Shown: positions 1 through 8,339 of the stretch, one piece after another
Position numbering within the stretch: position 1 is the first letter of the stretch
Layout: each line of letters starts with the position of its first letter
From: Candidatus Poribacteria bacterium
Lineage (GTDB): Bacteria > Poribacteria > WGA-4E > WGA-3G
Direction: 5' to 3'
DNA: 64,000 nucleotides
NCBI GenBank assembly: GCA_022821965.1
Contig: JAJECN010000022.1
Coordinates: 310,001 to 374,000 of the forward strand
The notes under the pieces: generated by a model
Database searches by the model: none
What the model saw: the letters and a program-made list of their open reading frames with translations, nothing else
Told to the model about the DNA's origin: nothing
Program-made: the position numbers and the translations under genes

Positions 1-52
1 TGTATAATTGACATTAGATTCATCGGAGAAATATAGAACAGAACATCAAGGT

Positions 53-442
53 ATGAACACACCGATTGAGATATCCAGTTTAACAGAATATATCACCCAA
101 ATAGATGAAATAACTCGCCCTGAAACAAGTTATCTCTATCGCGGTCAAGAAAATGAGGTATGGCGCGTGACCAGCAGTGCTTACCGTCGTTTGGAAAAGC
201 AAGTTGACGCTGACCCCGATTTGTTAGACGACCTGTTTGTAGGCTATGTGAAACAAATTGTTGACGAAGTTCAACTAAAGTATCCCTCTATATACAGAGA
301 TTTGTTTCCGTTAGAGTGTATGGCACATTTGCAGCATAATAAAGTCTCAACAGGCCTGATTGATTTTACATTCAGTCCTTTGGTCGCACTTTGGTTTGCT
401 TGTGATAATAGAGAAGACGCAAATGGAAAAGTTCTTGTATAG
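53..442 (+). CDS. FRG-domain protein, possibly truncated
   Basis: A short protein (129 residues) with the FRG domain signature: a YLYRGQ motif near residue 28 and, near the end, a histidine-led stretch followed by TGLIDFTFSPLVALWFAC, the conserved second half of the domain. FRG domains are found in bacterial proteins of unclear function and often occur in defence-rich regions. I chose the internal ATG because the earlier TTG lies at the very start of the window inside a TATAAT-like sequence. The family normally continues past the GKVxV motif; here a stop follows at once and the reading passes to the TPR gene, whose start overlaps this one by 20 bases. It could be a complete short protein or the front half of a frameshifted FRG-TPR fusion. 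Confidence 0.7.
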   Translation: MNTPIEISSLTEYITQIDEITRPETSYLYRGQENEVWRVTSSAYRRLEKQVDADPDLLDDLFVGYVKQIVDEVQLKYPSIYRDLFPLECMAHLQHNKVSTGLIDFTFSPLVALWFACDNREDANGKVLV

Positions 443-1694
443 GCAGACTGAAGTGGAAAAGGTTTATCACAATTATTTTCAACGAGGTAATTTTCGATTA
501 GCTTCAAACAAGTACGATGAAGCAATTCAGGACTACAATGAAGCAATCATCCTAAACCCGGACTATGCCAAATCTTACAAAAATCGCGGTCTTGCTTACT
601 TCGCCAAAGGTGAACTTGACCGTGCCATCACGGACTATAACAGAGCAATAGAATTGGATCCAAATAATGCACACGCCTATAACAATCGTGGGACTGCTTA
701 CAGCACTAAAGGTGATTTTCACCTTGCCATCAAAGATTTCAATAAAGCAATACAGCTCAAATCAGATCTTGCTGAAGCATATAATGGACGAGGTTTAACA
801 TACCACGCCAAAGGTGAAATTGATCAAGCTATTGAAGATTATAATACGGCGACAAAACTGAGATACGACTATGCCAAAGCTTATAACAATCGTGGCATCA
901 CTTACCGTGATAAAGGCGATGTTGAGCAAGCTATTGAAGACATCAGTAAAGCAATAGAATTCCGCCCAACTTTTGCCGAAGCCTACAGCAACCGCGGCAA
1001 TGCTTATATGAGAAAAGGCTTAATAAACCTTGCTCTTAAAGACTATAACGAGGCAATACGCTTGAAGCCAAATCTTGCTGAAGCCTATTGCAATCGTGGT
1101 GTCGCTTACGAGCATACAGGTGAATTTGATCATGCTATCGAAGACCAGACCAAAGCGATAGAACTGCAACCTGATTATGCTGAAGCGTATAACAATCGGG
1201 GAGTGATTTACAATAAAAAGGGCGCGGCTGATCTCGCCATCAAAGACTTTAGCAAAGCGATAGAACTCAAGCCAGATTTTGCTGAGGCATACGGCGGTCG
1301 CGGTACCGCTTATTGCGCCAAAGGTGAACTGGAACGCGCTATTGAAGACTATGATAAGGCGATACAACTCAACCCAGACTTCGCTGAAGTATATAACAAT
1401 CGCGGTCTTGCTTACCTCGCCGAAGGTGAGCTGGAACTTGCCATGGAAGACATTGACAAAGCAATTGAATCTAATCCCAATTATGCCGAGGCATATTATA
1501 ATCGTGGCGTGGTATGGTCGCAGATGCAACGGTGGGAAGATGCGAGATTAGACCCAACTGTCGCTAAAATCATCGGAAAAGACAGTATTCGTTCATCCCA
1601 ACACATCAATAGAAGCATCATCAACTTCAAACAGCCCCCCGATGTTAAACTACCAGAAGATATCGCCGCAATGCTAACTCCGCTGCAAGGATAA
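423..1694 (+). CDS. TPR-repeat protein (about ten repeats)
   Basis: A 423-residue protein made almost wholly of 34-residue tetratricopeptide repeats, each with the pattern AYxNRGxAYxxKGxxxxAIxDxxKAIxLxPxxA. About ten repeats run from residue 20 to 370, followed by a 50-residue tail rich in charged and polar residues. TPR arrays form superhelical protein-binding scaffolds, so a role in protein-protein interaction is expected; the partner is unknown. No signal peptide is visible, so it is probably cytosolic. The ATG lies inside the end of the FRG gene and no good ribosome-binding site precedes it, which suggests translational coupling or a former fusion. The repeats are nearly identical at DNA level, so copy number may vary between strains or be misassembled. 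Confidence 0.85.
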   Translation: MEKFLYRQTEVEKVYHNYFQRGNFRLASNKYDEAIQDYNEAIILNPDYAKSYKNRGLAYFAKGELDRAITDYNRAIELDPNNAHAYNNRGTAYSTKGDFHLAIKDFNKAIQLKSDLAEAYNGRGLTYHAKGEIDQAIEDYNTATKLRYDYAKAYNNRGITYRDKGDVEQAIEDISKAIEFRPTFAEAYSNRGNAYMRKGLINLALKDYNEAIRLKPNLAEAYCNRGVAYEHTGEFDHAIEDQTKAIELQPDYAEAYNNRGVIYNKKGAADLAIKDFSKAIELKPDFAEAYGGRGTAYCAKGELERAIEDYDKAIQLNPDFAEVYNNRGLAYLAEGELELAMEDIDKAIESNPNYAEAYYNRGVVWSQMQRWEDARLDPTVAKIIGKDSIRSSQHINRSIINFKQPPDVKLPEDIAAMLTPLQG

Positions 1695-1718
1695 TATAAA
1701 CAAAAAACTGTCTCCTTA

Positions 1719-1790
1719 ACGGATTACCTGATGTTACAGATTATTGATCCGTGTCATCTGTGTAATCCGCGTAATCCGTGATTCAGAAAA
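1719..1790. repeat. Degenerate direct repeats of a GTAATCCG-type unit
   Basis: The gap between the TPR gene and the alcohol dehydrogenase holds several imperfect copies of a unit like ATCCGTGTAATC. Low-complexity repeats of this type are common between genes in environmental genomes. No gene is seen in this gap. Confidence 0.55.
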
Positions 1791-1861
1791 TTAACGCCAA
1801 TACCTCCCAACGACTCCTTCACCTCCATAGAACCTCACCGCTAAGACAACTCACCTTTCCC

Positions 1862-1891
1862 TTGACTTTGCTCTCCAGAATCTGGTATTCT
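1862..1891 (+). promoter_or_regulatory. Putative sigma-70 promoter for the alcohol dehydrogenase
   Basis: A TTGACT -35 box and a TATTCT -10 box are separated by 18 bases, about 120 bases ahead of the dehydrogenase ATG. The palindromic repeat lies inside the predicted leader. Confidence 0.45.
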
Positions 1892-1940
1892 GTTACAGGA
1901 ACTTATACAATATAACCTTTTGCCGGCACGCCTTGAAAAA

Positions 1941-1960
1941 GGCGAGGTTAACCCCTCGCC
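1941..1960. repeat. Palindromic repeat, family A (GGCGAGG...CCTCGCC)
   Basis: A perfect 7-bp inverted repeat with a 6-base loop. Related copies occur near 26.0 kb and 52.9 kb, and a partial copy near 41.7 kb. This is a REP-like dispersed hairpin. It lies upstream of the dehydrogenase ATG, so the longer reading frame that begins before it is not the true N-terminus. Confidence 0.7.
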
Positions 1961-2010
1961 TGCAAAGAACTAAAATTGACAAACGCGCCCTATTATTTCA
2001 CGTTTCATCT

Positions 2011-3132
2011 ATGGAAACTTTTGACTGTGAACTGAAACAACAGGTTATTTTCGGTGATAACACGATTGAGAGACTCGGTGAGTTGACGCGCTCGCTCAGC
2101 GGTAGCCGGGTTCTCGTTACAACAGACAAGGGTATTGAAAAGGCGGGCATCCTCGCGAGAGCCATTTCAGCCCTGCAAAGTGAAAGGATCACCGCTTACG
2201 TCTTTGCCGATGTCACGCCCAACCCGACGACAGAAGATGTTGACGCTGCGGTAGCGGTCGCGAAAACCAACGCGCCGATAGACCTGATCATCGGACTTGG
2301 TGGGGGCAGTTCAATGGATTGTGCAAAAGGGGCAAACTTCCTGCTCACAAACGGAGGCAAAATGGAGGACTACTGGGGCACCAACAAGGCAACCCAACCG
2401 ATGCTCCCTTCCATCGGCATTCCGACGACCATTGGCACCGGCAGCGAAGCGCAGTCCTTCGCGCTCATCGCACAAGCGGACACCCATATCAAAATGGCGT
2501 GTGGGGATAAAAAGGCACGATTCGGCACTGTCATCTTGGATGCAACGCTTACGAAAACCTTGCCGAGACCAATCGCAGCAATCACAGCCATAGATGCCGT
2601 CGCGCATGCTGTTGAAAGTTTCGTCTCAACCAGACACAATCCGATGTCACAAATGTTCTCACGACATGCCTGGGAGTTGTTAAACGCTCATTTTGAGGCT
2701 TGTCTTGAACCCCACAATGCCACAGCCCGATGTAAGATGTTATTCGGTGCGTATCTGGCGGGACTCGCAATCGAAAACTCGATGCTCGGTGCTGCACATG
2801 CCTGCGCTAACCCTTTGACGGCGAGATACGAGGTCATCCACGGCGTTGCTGTCGCGTTGATGCTACCACACGTTATCCGACTCAACAGCACTGTGTCAGG
2901 AGAAGCCTATCGTGAGTTATACCCAGACGGAGACTTAGCGGACAGAATCACAATATTAAAGCAGATCGGCAATTTACCGAACAGACTTCGGGATTACCCT
3001 GTCCAATACACGATAGGAATAGGGGATATACCAACACTGGCAAAGGAAGCGGCGACACAGTGGACAGCGCAGTTCAATCCGCGTCCTTTGAATATCAAAG
3101 ATCTTATGACCCTTTATGAACAGGTTTATTGA
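2011..3132 (+). CDS. Iron-containing (group III) alcohol dehydrogenase
   Basis: A 373-residue protein of the Fe-ADH family, which carries out NAD(P)-dependent oxidation of alcohols or reduction of aldehydes in the cytosol. The nucleotide-binding motif GLGGGSSMDCAKG lies at residues 95-107, and GIPTTIGTGSE at 136-146. The metal ligands of the family are present as Asp195, His199, His263 and His277 (in TAIDAVAHAVE, GAAHACANPL and IHGVAVALMLPH). Length and motif order match full-length members. The ATG chosen starts immediately before the first conserved strand; the open frame upstream contains a palindromic repeat and is spurious. The substrate cannot be told from sequence. The last bases overlap the next gene by 17. 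Confidence 0.92.
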   Translation: METFDCELKQQVIFGDNTIERLGELTRSLSGSRVLVTTDKGIEKAGILARAISALQSERITAYVFADVTPNPTTEDVDAAVAVAKTNAPIDLIIGLGGGSSMDCAKGANFLLTNGGKMEDYWGTNKATQPMLPSIGIPTTIGTGSEAQSFALIAQADTHIKMACGDKKARFGTVILDATLTKTLPRPIAAITAIDAVAHAVESFVSTRHNPMSQMFSRHAWELLNAHFEACLEPHNATARCKMLFGAYLAGLAIENSMLGAAHACANPLTARYEVIHGVAVALMLPHVIRLNSTVSGEAYRELYPDGDLADRITILKQIGNLPNRLRDYPVQYTIGIGDIPTLAKEAATQWTAQFNPRPLNIKDLMTLYEQVY

Positions 3133-4315
3133 AATACAAGTAGATCAGTGGAATAGTACATATTTTAAAAAGTCAGAGGCTACGGCACAACGGAGTGTGC
3201 CTGCTACCTTCCTCATTCTTGCGCTACTGCTCTTCGCTTCACAGGCAACCCTTGGTAACTGGACGAGTTTCCGCGGTAACGCACAGCTCACCGGTGTCGC
3301 CGATTCGCAACTCCCTGAAAATCCGCAATTGCTCTGGACTTTTCAGGCGGGAGATATGATTGAATCCACCGCCGCAGTCGTTGATGGCACAGTCTACATC
3401 GGCGCGTTAGATGGTATTTTCTACGCGATCGACGCACAAACGGGCGAAAAACAGTGGACGTATCAGACGAACAGTTCAATAAAAGCGTCTGTGGCTATCC
3501 ACGATGGAGTCGCCTATTTCGGTGACGGCGATGGTGTCTTCCACGCGGTGGACATCAACACACACGAAATGAAATGGCAATTTCGCACGGAGGGTGAAAT
3601 TATATCATCGGCGAATTTTGCTGGTGATCGCGTGCTATTCGGCTCGTATGACGGGTTTCTTTACTGCCTTAATCGCGAGAATGGAGAATTGATCTGGAAA
3701 TTTGAGACAGAAGGTTATGTCCACGGCACCCCCGGTGTCTGGACGCAGGTTGACAGCAATTCTGGGAAGGCAAAGAACTTCGTGATTGTCACCGGATGTG
3801 ATAGTTATCTTCGCGTCATCAACATCGACGACGGCACACAGACTCAGCAGGTAGAACTCGGCGCGTATGTCGGCGCGAGTGCTGCGATTTCACAAGACCA
3901 CGTCTACTGCGGCACGTATGGCACTGAAATATTGAGCGTCGCATTAGACACCGGGGAAATTAAATGGCGGTATCAGCATCCGAAACGCAGATTTCCTTTC
4001 TTCGCTTCAGCCGCCCTTACTGAAGATAGCGTTATTATTGGGGGACGCGATAAAATGGTACATGCGCTCTCACCAAAAACCGGCGAATCGCTATGGACGT
4101 ATACCACTAAATCTCGCATTGAGTCTTCCGCTGTCATCGCTGGTACGCGCGTTTTCCTTGGAACAACTCGCGGGTTATTTATTGCTTTAGATATTAAGAC
4201 TGGAGAATCGGTGTGGGAATTCGCAACAGGTTCTTCTATTGTTGCCTCACCCAGCGTCTCCGATGGTAGAATTTACATCGGAACTGAGGACGGGATCCTG
4301 TATTGTTTTGGATAG
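3116..4315 (+). CDS. Secreted PQQ-like beta-propeller repeat protein
   Basis: A 399-residue protein with seven or eight blades of the PQQ/BamB-like propeller type. Each blade carries the pattern VYIGxxDGxxYAxDxxTGExxWxxxT. A hydrophobic run (FLILALLLFASQATLG, near residues 30-45) looks like a signal peptide or anchor, placing the propeller outside the cytoplasm. The propeller could act as an assembly scaffold or a binding module; no quinoprotein catalytic residues are evident. The residues ahead of the signal segment are partly encoded by a dispersed palindromic repeat, so the true start may be the GTG at 3197 or another weak codon. The ATG overlaps the end of the dehydrogenase gene, so the two are probably cotranscribed. 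Confidence 0.85.
   Translation: MNRFIEIQVDQWNSTYFKKSEATAQRSVPATFLILALLLFASQATLGNWTSFRGNAQLTGVADSQLPENPQLLWTFQAGDMIESTAAVVDGTVYIGALDGIFYAIDAQTGEKQWTYQTNSSIKASVAIHDGVAYFGDGDGVFHAVDINTHEMKWQFRTEGEIISSANFAGDRVLFGSYDGFLYCLNRENGELIWKFETEGYVHGTPGVWTQVDSNSGKAKNFVIVTGCDSYLRVINIDDGTQTQQVELGAYVGASAAISQDHVYCGTYGTEILSVALDTGEIKWRYQHPKRRFPFFASAALTEDSVIIGGRDKMVHALSPKTGESLWTYTTKSRIESSAVIAGTRVFLGTTRGLFIALDIKTGESVWEFATGSSIVASPSVSDGRIYIGTEDGILYCFG
3181..3207. repeat. Palindromic repeat, family B (GGCACA...TGTGCC), inside a coding N-terminus
   Basis: One copy of a 26-27 base element with a GGCACA/TGTGCC inverted repeat. Other copies lie near 38.8, 41.8 and 43.3 kb. Here it falls inside the annotated N-terminus of the beta-propeller protein, where it encodes TAQRSVPAT. 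Confidence 0.8.
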
Positions 4316-4316
4316 A

Positions 4317-4940
4317 TTAGTCTTGAAGGGGGAATTCGTCAAGAGGGAACTTCTCAGTAATGAGCATCAGCGGATCTTTCTTCGCGACCACCCTATAGGT
4401 GCGGCTGAGAAACGACTTCGATTCGAGATGCCCGATGGCATCTGGCAGACTTACAGCTCGCTCAACACCCCACCACAATAAGTCGCGGCGCGTTTCCCAT
4501 ATAGTTTTTTGCAAAAGAGTGCCTAACCCGCCCGTTCTTGATTTCAATCCTTCCACAACGCTGCTGGGTAGACGTTCGTAGATAATATGAGACATTGCGT
4601 AGGCGTGGATTTTCGGTAGTTGTGTATCAGTGGTGGGTGTTTGCAGCACGACTTCTCGCGTAACAACCGGATCGCCTATCGGGAGTTCCAGCCAAGCGTG
4701 TTCAATACCCAAGGCTTGCTCCGTTTCTCGTAGGGGAACGACTTCTACCGGAGACAAGGTATATGCCTCAATAAGATGTGTAACAGTTCCATCAGTAACG
4801 AGCAGGGCGCGCTGAAATGGTGTTAACCGTGAGGGTCTGATATCGTCTAAAGTTGGCGGTCTGGCAGCTTGAGCAACAAACAACTTATTCAGCCGCTCGC
4901 TGATAATAGTATCTGAACCAGCAATCGTGCTTGTGTCCAT
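4317..4940 (-). CDS. DUF98 / chorismate-pyruvate-lyase-like protein
   Basis: A 207-residue protein with the conserved pattern of the DUF98 family, which is distantly related to UbiC chorismate lyase: LTPFQRALLVTDGTVTHLIEAY near residues 38-59, a central ETREVVLQ-like strand (here VVTREVVLQ), AxxxIxYERLP, and GLGTLLxxxxWETRRDLLWWG. Chorismate lyase cleaves chorismate to 4-hydroxybenzoate and pyruvate; whether this member does so is not proven. A strong Shine-Dalgarno GGAGG sits 8 bases before the ATG. It is transcribed divergently from the radical SAM gene, with both promoters packed in the same gap. The nearby CoA-ligase-like and halogenase-like genes would fit a phenolic-acid pathway, but that link is inference. 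Confidence 0.75.
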   Translation of the reverse strand: MDTSTIAGSDTIISERLNKLFVAQAARPPTLDDIRPSRLTPFQRALLVTDGTVTHLIEAYTLSPVEVVPLRETEQALGIEHAWLELPIGDPVVTREVVLQTPTTDTQLPKIHAYAMSHIIYERLPSSVVEGLKSRTGGLGTLLQKTIWETRRDLLWWGVERAVSLPDAIGHLESKSFLSRTYRVVAKKDPLMLITEKFPLDEFPLQD

Positions 4941-4976
4941 TGCACATGCCTCCGACGAGTTAATCCATTTGTATTA

Positions 4977-5006
4977 ATTATAACGTCCGCTAACACGCCC
5001 TGTCAA
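4977..5006 (-). promoter_or_regulatory. Strong sigma-70 promoter for the DUF98 gene
   Basis: On the minus strand there is a consensus TTGACA -35 box and a consensus TATAAT -10 box with an 18-base spacer. Confidence 0.7.
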
Positions 5007-5013
5007 CATAGAA

Positions 5014-5043
5014 TTGGCACGATCCATCGTTTCATGTTATAAT
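5014..5043 (+). promoter_or_regulatory. Sigma-70 promoter for the radical SAM operon
   Basis: A TTGGCA -35 box and a TATAAT -10 box are spaced by 18 bases. The -35 region lies only 8 bases from that of the divergent promoter, so the two may be co-regulated. Confidence 0.65.
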
Positions 5044-5135
5044 TAACGTGAACTTATACGAATGTTACACACCACATCTCGTGCCGCAGGATCGCGAAGA
5101 TGTCAATGCCCGCCCAAGGTAAAGGAGCACAAATA

Positions 5136-6476
5136 ATGCCTGAAACAAAACCGGAACCTGCAACAGCAGGCATAGATTCAAAGGACACAACCGTAGGGAG
5201 TGTATTCGTCTCCAACTACCCGCCGTATTCCGTATGGGGCGAGTCCGATGTACCAGCGGTGCACCAAGCACTGGTTGAACCACCGCGCCCAGATGCGACG
5301 TTGGGACTTTACCTCCACATCCCTTTCTGCCGTAAGCGGTGCAAGTTCTGCTATTTTCGCGTCTATACCGACAAGAACAGTTCGGAAATCGATACGTACC
5401 TGAATGCCCTCGCGAAAGAGGTCGAAATTTATAGTGCCCAACCCGCAATTTCGGGTAGACCTCTGAGATTCGTCTATTTCGGTGGTGGTACACCGTCCTA
5501 CATCAGCGTGAAACACCTAACGGCTCTCGTCGATAGAGTGAAACAGGTAATGCCGTGGGACACTGCTGAGGAGGTCGCTTTTGAATGCGAACCCGGCACC
5601 TTGACAGAAAAGAAAGTAGAGGCTATTAAAGGGATCGGTGTAACCCGATTGAGCCTCGGTGTTGAGAATCTGAACGATGAAATTCTTGCTGAAAACGGTA
5701 GGGCACACCTTTCTAAAGAGGTCTATCGCATCGTGCCGTGGATAAAGACTTTGGCGTTTGACCAAGTCAATATTGATCTGATCTCAGGCATGATAGGTGA
5801 AACATGGGAGAGTTGGCGAGACACCGTCGAAAAGACGATAGAACTCGATCCAGACAGCGTTACCGTCTATCAGCTTGAATTGCCGTTCAATACGGTCTAC
5901 TCTAAGGACATTCTGGGCGGCGATACACTTCCAGTAGCAGATTGGAAACTGAAACGCGAATGGCACCAATACGCCTTTGAGCAGTTTACAAAAGCCGGTT
6001 ACACACAATCCAGCGCGTATACGGTGCTTAAGAAAGATAAGAATTGCCAGTTTGTCTACCGCGACGCTGTTTGGCAGGGCAGCGACATGATAGGCACAGG
6101 CGTTGCCTCTTTTTCGCACCTCAGCGGAATCCACTTTCAGAACGCTCCGTCATGGGGAGATTACCTCGGCACCCTTGAAGAAGACAGACTCCCGATTTAC
6201 CGTGCGTTGAAACCGACAGAAGCAGAACGGTTGACGCGAGAGATGATACTGCAACTCAAACTCGGAAAAATCAACCCCTCCTATTTCCAAGCGAAGTTCA
6301 ACGCGGATATCCTTGATATTTTCGCTGAACCCTACGAAAAGCTGCAACACGACGGTATGTTGCGTATCAACGCGGCATCAGATGAGATTCAACTGACACA
6401 ACGTGGATTGCTCCAAGTCGATAGCCTACTCCCCGCGTTCTATGCCCCTGAATACCAGAACACGCGATATACCTAA
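5136..6476 (+). CDS. HemN/HemW-like radical SAM protein
   Basis: A 446-residue radical SAM protein of the coproporphyrinogen-III-oxidase-like family. The CxxxCxxC cluster motif is HIPFCRKRCKFCYF, with Cys65, Cys69 and Cys72 binding a 4Fe-4S cluster. It is followed by YFGGGTPS near residue 112 and a GVTRLSLGVENLND strand typical of HemN-like proteins. Members of this family serve as heme chaperones (HemW), oxidases, or C-methylating or cyclising enzymes, so the name should not be read as proof of heme synthesis. The ATG was chosen because AAAGGAG precedes it by 8 bases; an upstream ATG has no such site. The next gene starts 6 bases after the stop, so the two form an operon. Confidence 0.85.
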   Translation: MPETKPEPATAGIDSKDTTVGSVFVSNYPPYSVWGESDVPAVHQALVEPPRPDATLGLYLHIPFCRKRCKFCYFRVYTDKNSSEIDTYLNALAKEVEIYSAQPAISGRPLRFVYFGGGTPSYISVKHLTALVDRVKQVMPWDTAEEVAFECEPGTLTEKKVEAIKGIGVTRLSLGVENLNDEILAENGRAHLSKEVYRIVPWIKTLAFDQVNIDLISGMIGETWESWRDTVEKTIELDPDSVTVYQLELPFNTVYSKDILGGDTLPVADWKLKREWHQYAFEQFTKAGYTQSSAYTVLKKDKNCQFVYRDAVWQGSDMIGTGVASFSHLSGIHFQNAPSWGDYLGTLEEDRLPIYRALKPTEAERLTREMILQLKLGKINPSYFQAKFNADILDIFAEPYEKLQHDGMLRINAASDEIQLTQRGLLQVDSLLPAFYAPEYQNTRYT

Positions 6477-6482
6477 TAGTAT

Positions 6483-7736
6483 ATGGATATACAAACACAA
6501 TTACACCGCCTCCGTAGGATGCTTGCTCCGGTGTTAGAAACAAATGCCTTCTACAAACAAAAACTCACCGAAGCAGGAATTACGCATCCAAACGACATAC
6601 AAACGCTGGAGGATTATCGGAAGCTGCCCTTTACTACAAAGGAAGAACTCAGCGCGGATCAGGTGGCGCATCCACCCTACGGTACGAACCTGACCTTTCC
6701 GCTGGAACGATATACCTGCCTCCATCGCACCTCAGGTACGACAGGTGCGCCGTTGCGATGGTTGGACACAGCAGAATCGTGGGGTTGGTGGGGAAAATGT
6801 TGGGGAGAAATCTACCGCGCCGCAGGTGTGACCTCGGCAGACCGTCTCATGATCGCTTTTTCGTTCGGTCCGTTTATCGGTTTCTGGAGTGCTTATCACG
6901 GTGCCCAACAACTCGGTGCGCTCATAATCCCCAACGGCGGTATGACTTCCGATCAGCGGATACGCGCCATCCTCAGCAACGATGCGACAGTGCTTATAGC
7001 GACACCGACATACACATTGCGACTTGCCGAAGTCGCTGAGCAGGCCGGTATCGATCTGCGTGAAGAAGCCTCTATTCAGGTAACAATCCATGCCGGTGAG
7101 CCCGGGGCAAGCCTACCGGCAACGAAACAACGGATTGAAAGCCGTTGGGGCGCGCGTGCCTACGATCATGCTGGCGCGACAGAGGTCGGTGCGTGGGGTG
7201 TGATGTGCAAACCGCAGGCGGGAGTCCACCTCAACGAAAACGAGTTTATCTGTGAAGTGCTTGATCCCGAAACCGATAATCCGGCAGAAGAAGGCGAGTT
7301 AGTAATTACCAATTTAGGGCGTGTCGGTATGCCTGTTATCCGTTACCGGACAGGAGATCACGTCAAGCTCAAATCAGCACCGTGTGAATGCGGTTGGGAG
7401 AGTCGTGTTCTTGAGGGTGGTGTTATCGGACGATTAGATAACGCGCTTATCATCCGCGGTCTGAATGTATATCCTGCGACGCTTGAAAACATTATCCTTA
7501 GGTTCCCAAATGTCCAAGAGTTTGCTGGACGTGTTTACGGAACAGAGACATTCGATGAACTCGAAATCCAGATAGAATCTACGAACGCAAACCCTGCTGA
7601 CACCGCCACTGCTGTCGCCGCTGCGATTCGAGACGAGTTAGGCTTGCGTGCTACTGTGAAAGCGGTGCCACTCGGAACACTGCCGAGATATGAACTCAAG
7701 TCAAACAGATTCACCGATGAGCGATCCCAGCTATAG
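6483..7736 (+). CDS. Phenylacetate-CoA-ligase-like adenylate-forming enzyme
   Basis: A 417-residue member of the phenylacetate-CoA ligase / coenzyme F390 synthetase branch of the ANL superfamily. It activates a carboxylic acid as an acyl-adenylate, normally on the way to a CoA thioester. Motifs seen are the ATP P-loop RTSGTTGAPLRW near residues 81-92, YDHAGATEVG near 226, YRTGDHVKL near 289, and the C-terminal hinge with GLNVYP. The chain is slightly shorter than typical PaaK (about 430-450). Aromatic acids are the usual substrates of the branch, but the substrate here is unknown. It is cotranscribed with the radical SAM gene and lies near genes for a chorismate-lyase-like and a halogenase-like protein. 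Confidence 0.85.
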   Translation: MDIQTQLHRLRRMLAPVLETNAFYKQKLTEAGITHPNDIQTLEDYRKLPFTTKEELSADQVAHPPYGTNLTFPLERYTCLHRTSGTTGAPLRWLDTAESWGWWGKCWGEIYRAAGVTSADRLMIAFSFGPFIGFWSAYHGAQQLGALIIPNGGMTSDQRIRAILSNDATVLIATPTYTLRLAEVAEQAGIDLREEASIQVTIHAGEPGASLPATKQRIESRWGARAYDHAGATEVGAWGVMCKPQAGVHLNENEFICEVLDPETDNPAEEGELVITNLGRVGMPVIRYRTGDHVKLKSAPCECGWESRVLEGGVIGRLDNALIIRGLNVYPATLENIILRFPNVQEFAGRVYGTETFDELEIQIESTNANPADTATAVAAAIRDELGLRATVKAVPLGTLPRYELKSNRFTDERSQL

Positions 7737-7819
7737 GAGCAACCTCCCGGTCGCGATACTCACATAAAACTGACAAAAAAACCGAAAACTGAACACTTCT
7801 GATGTCAAATTGGTTCATC

Positions 7820-7848
7820 TTGACATTTAAATTTTTGGAGACTATAAT
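7820..7848 (+). promoter_or_regulatory. Perfect consensus promoter overlapping the start of the PIN gene
   Basis: A TTGACA box and a TATAAT box with a 17-base spacer match the sigma-70 consensus fully. The last T of the -10 box is the first base of the TTG start proposed for the next gene, so the promoter and that start cannot both be used on the same transcript. Confidence 0.6.
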
Positions 7849-8339
7849 TGTTAGATAACGAAAGACAACATCGCGTCTACATTGAAACGACAATTCCAAG
7901 TTTCTACTACACATTGCGCAGGGATCTTGAATCCCGTGCTAAGCAGAGTTGGACCCGGAAATGGTGGGAAGAATACGCGAATCAATTCACGCTTGTTTCA
8001 AGTGGTGCTGTTATTGACGAACTACGCAGCGGAAAAAGCGAAAAAACGCAAAAGCGTATTGACTTAATCAAAGACCTTGAAATGCTGCCAGTTCCTTCAC
8101 GGGTTAATCAAATAGCACAAACCTATATTAATAGATTGATAATGCCTAAAGATTTGTTTGGTGACGCACATCACTTAGCGCTTGCCTCGTTTCATAATAC
8201 AGACGCGCTTCTAACATGGAATTGCAAACATCTTGCAAATTTTAACAAGATCCATCTCATCCGGCAGATTAACCAAGAACTTGGCTTGCCAACGCCGGAG
8301 TTGGCAACACCTCTCAATTACTTAGGAGCTGATGACTAA
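7848..8339 (+). CDS. PIN-domain toxin-like nuclease (VapC type)
   Basis: A 163-residue protein with PIN-like features: an N-terminal VYIETTIPS strand holding the first acidic site, a mid-domain VIDELRSG segment, and the C-terminal GDAHHLALASFHNTDALLTWNCKHLAN motif with the second acidic cluster. PIN toxins cleave RNA with bound magnesium and are held in check by an antitoxin. No ATG is available near the front; a TTG preceded by GGAG at 7 bases is the best start, although it overlaps a promoter-like -10 box. The next small gene overlaps its end by 8 bases, which suggests a coupled toxin-partner pair. Confidence 0.8.
   Translation: MLDNERQHRVYIETTIPSFYYTLRRDLESRAKQSWTRKWWEEYANQFTLVSSGAVIDELRSGKSEKTQKRIDLIKDLEMLPVPSRVNQIAQTYINRLIMPKDLFGDAHHLALASFHNTDALLTWNCKHLANFNKIHLIRQINQELGLPTPELATPLNYLGADD

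Noticed and set aside
1020-1529. An open frame of 169 residues on the minus strand inside the TPR gene
   Set aside because: It mirrors the TPR repeats and has no independent coding signs; it is an antisense shadow of a repeated gene.
1719-1790. A CRISPR array
   Set aside because: The units are short, imperfect and lack unique spacers of even length; no cas gene is present.
1933-2010. A longer start for the alcohol dehydrogenase (TTG at 1933)
   Set aside because: The extra part passes through a palindromic repeat, and homologous proteins start at the ATG at 2011.
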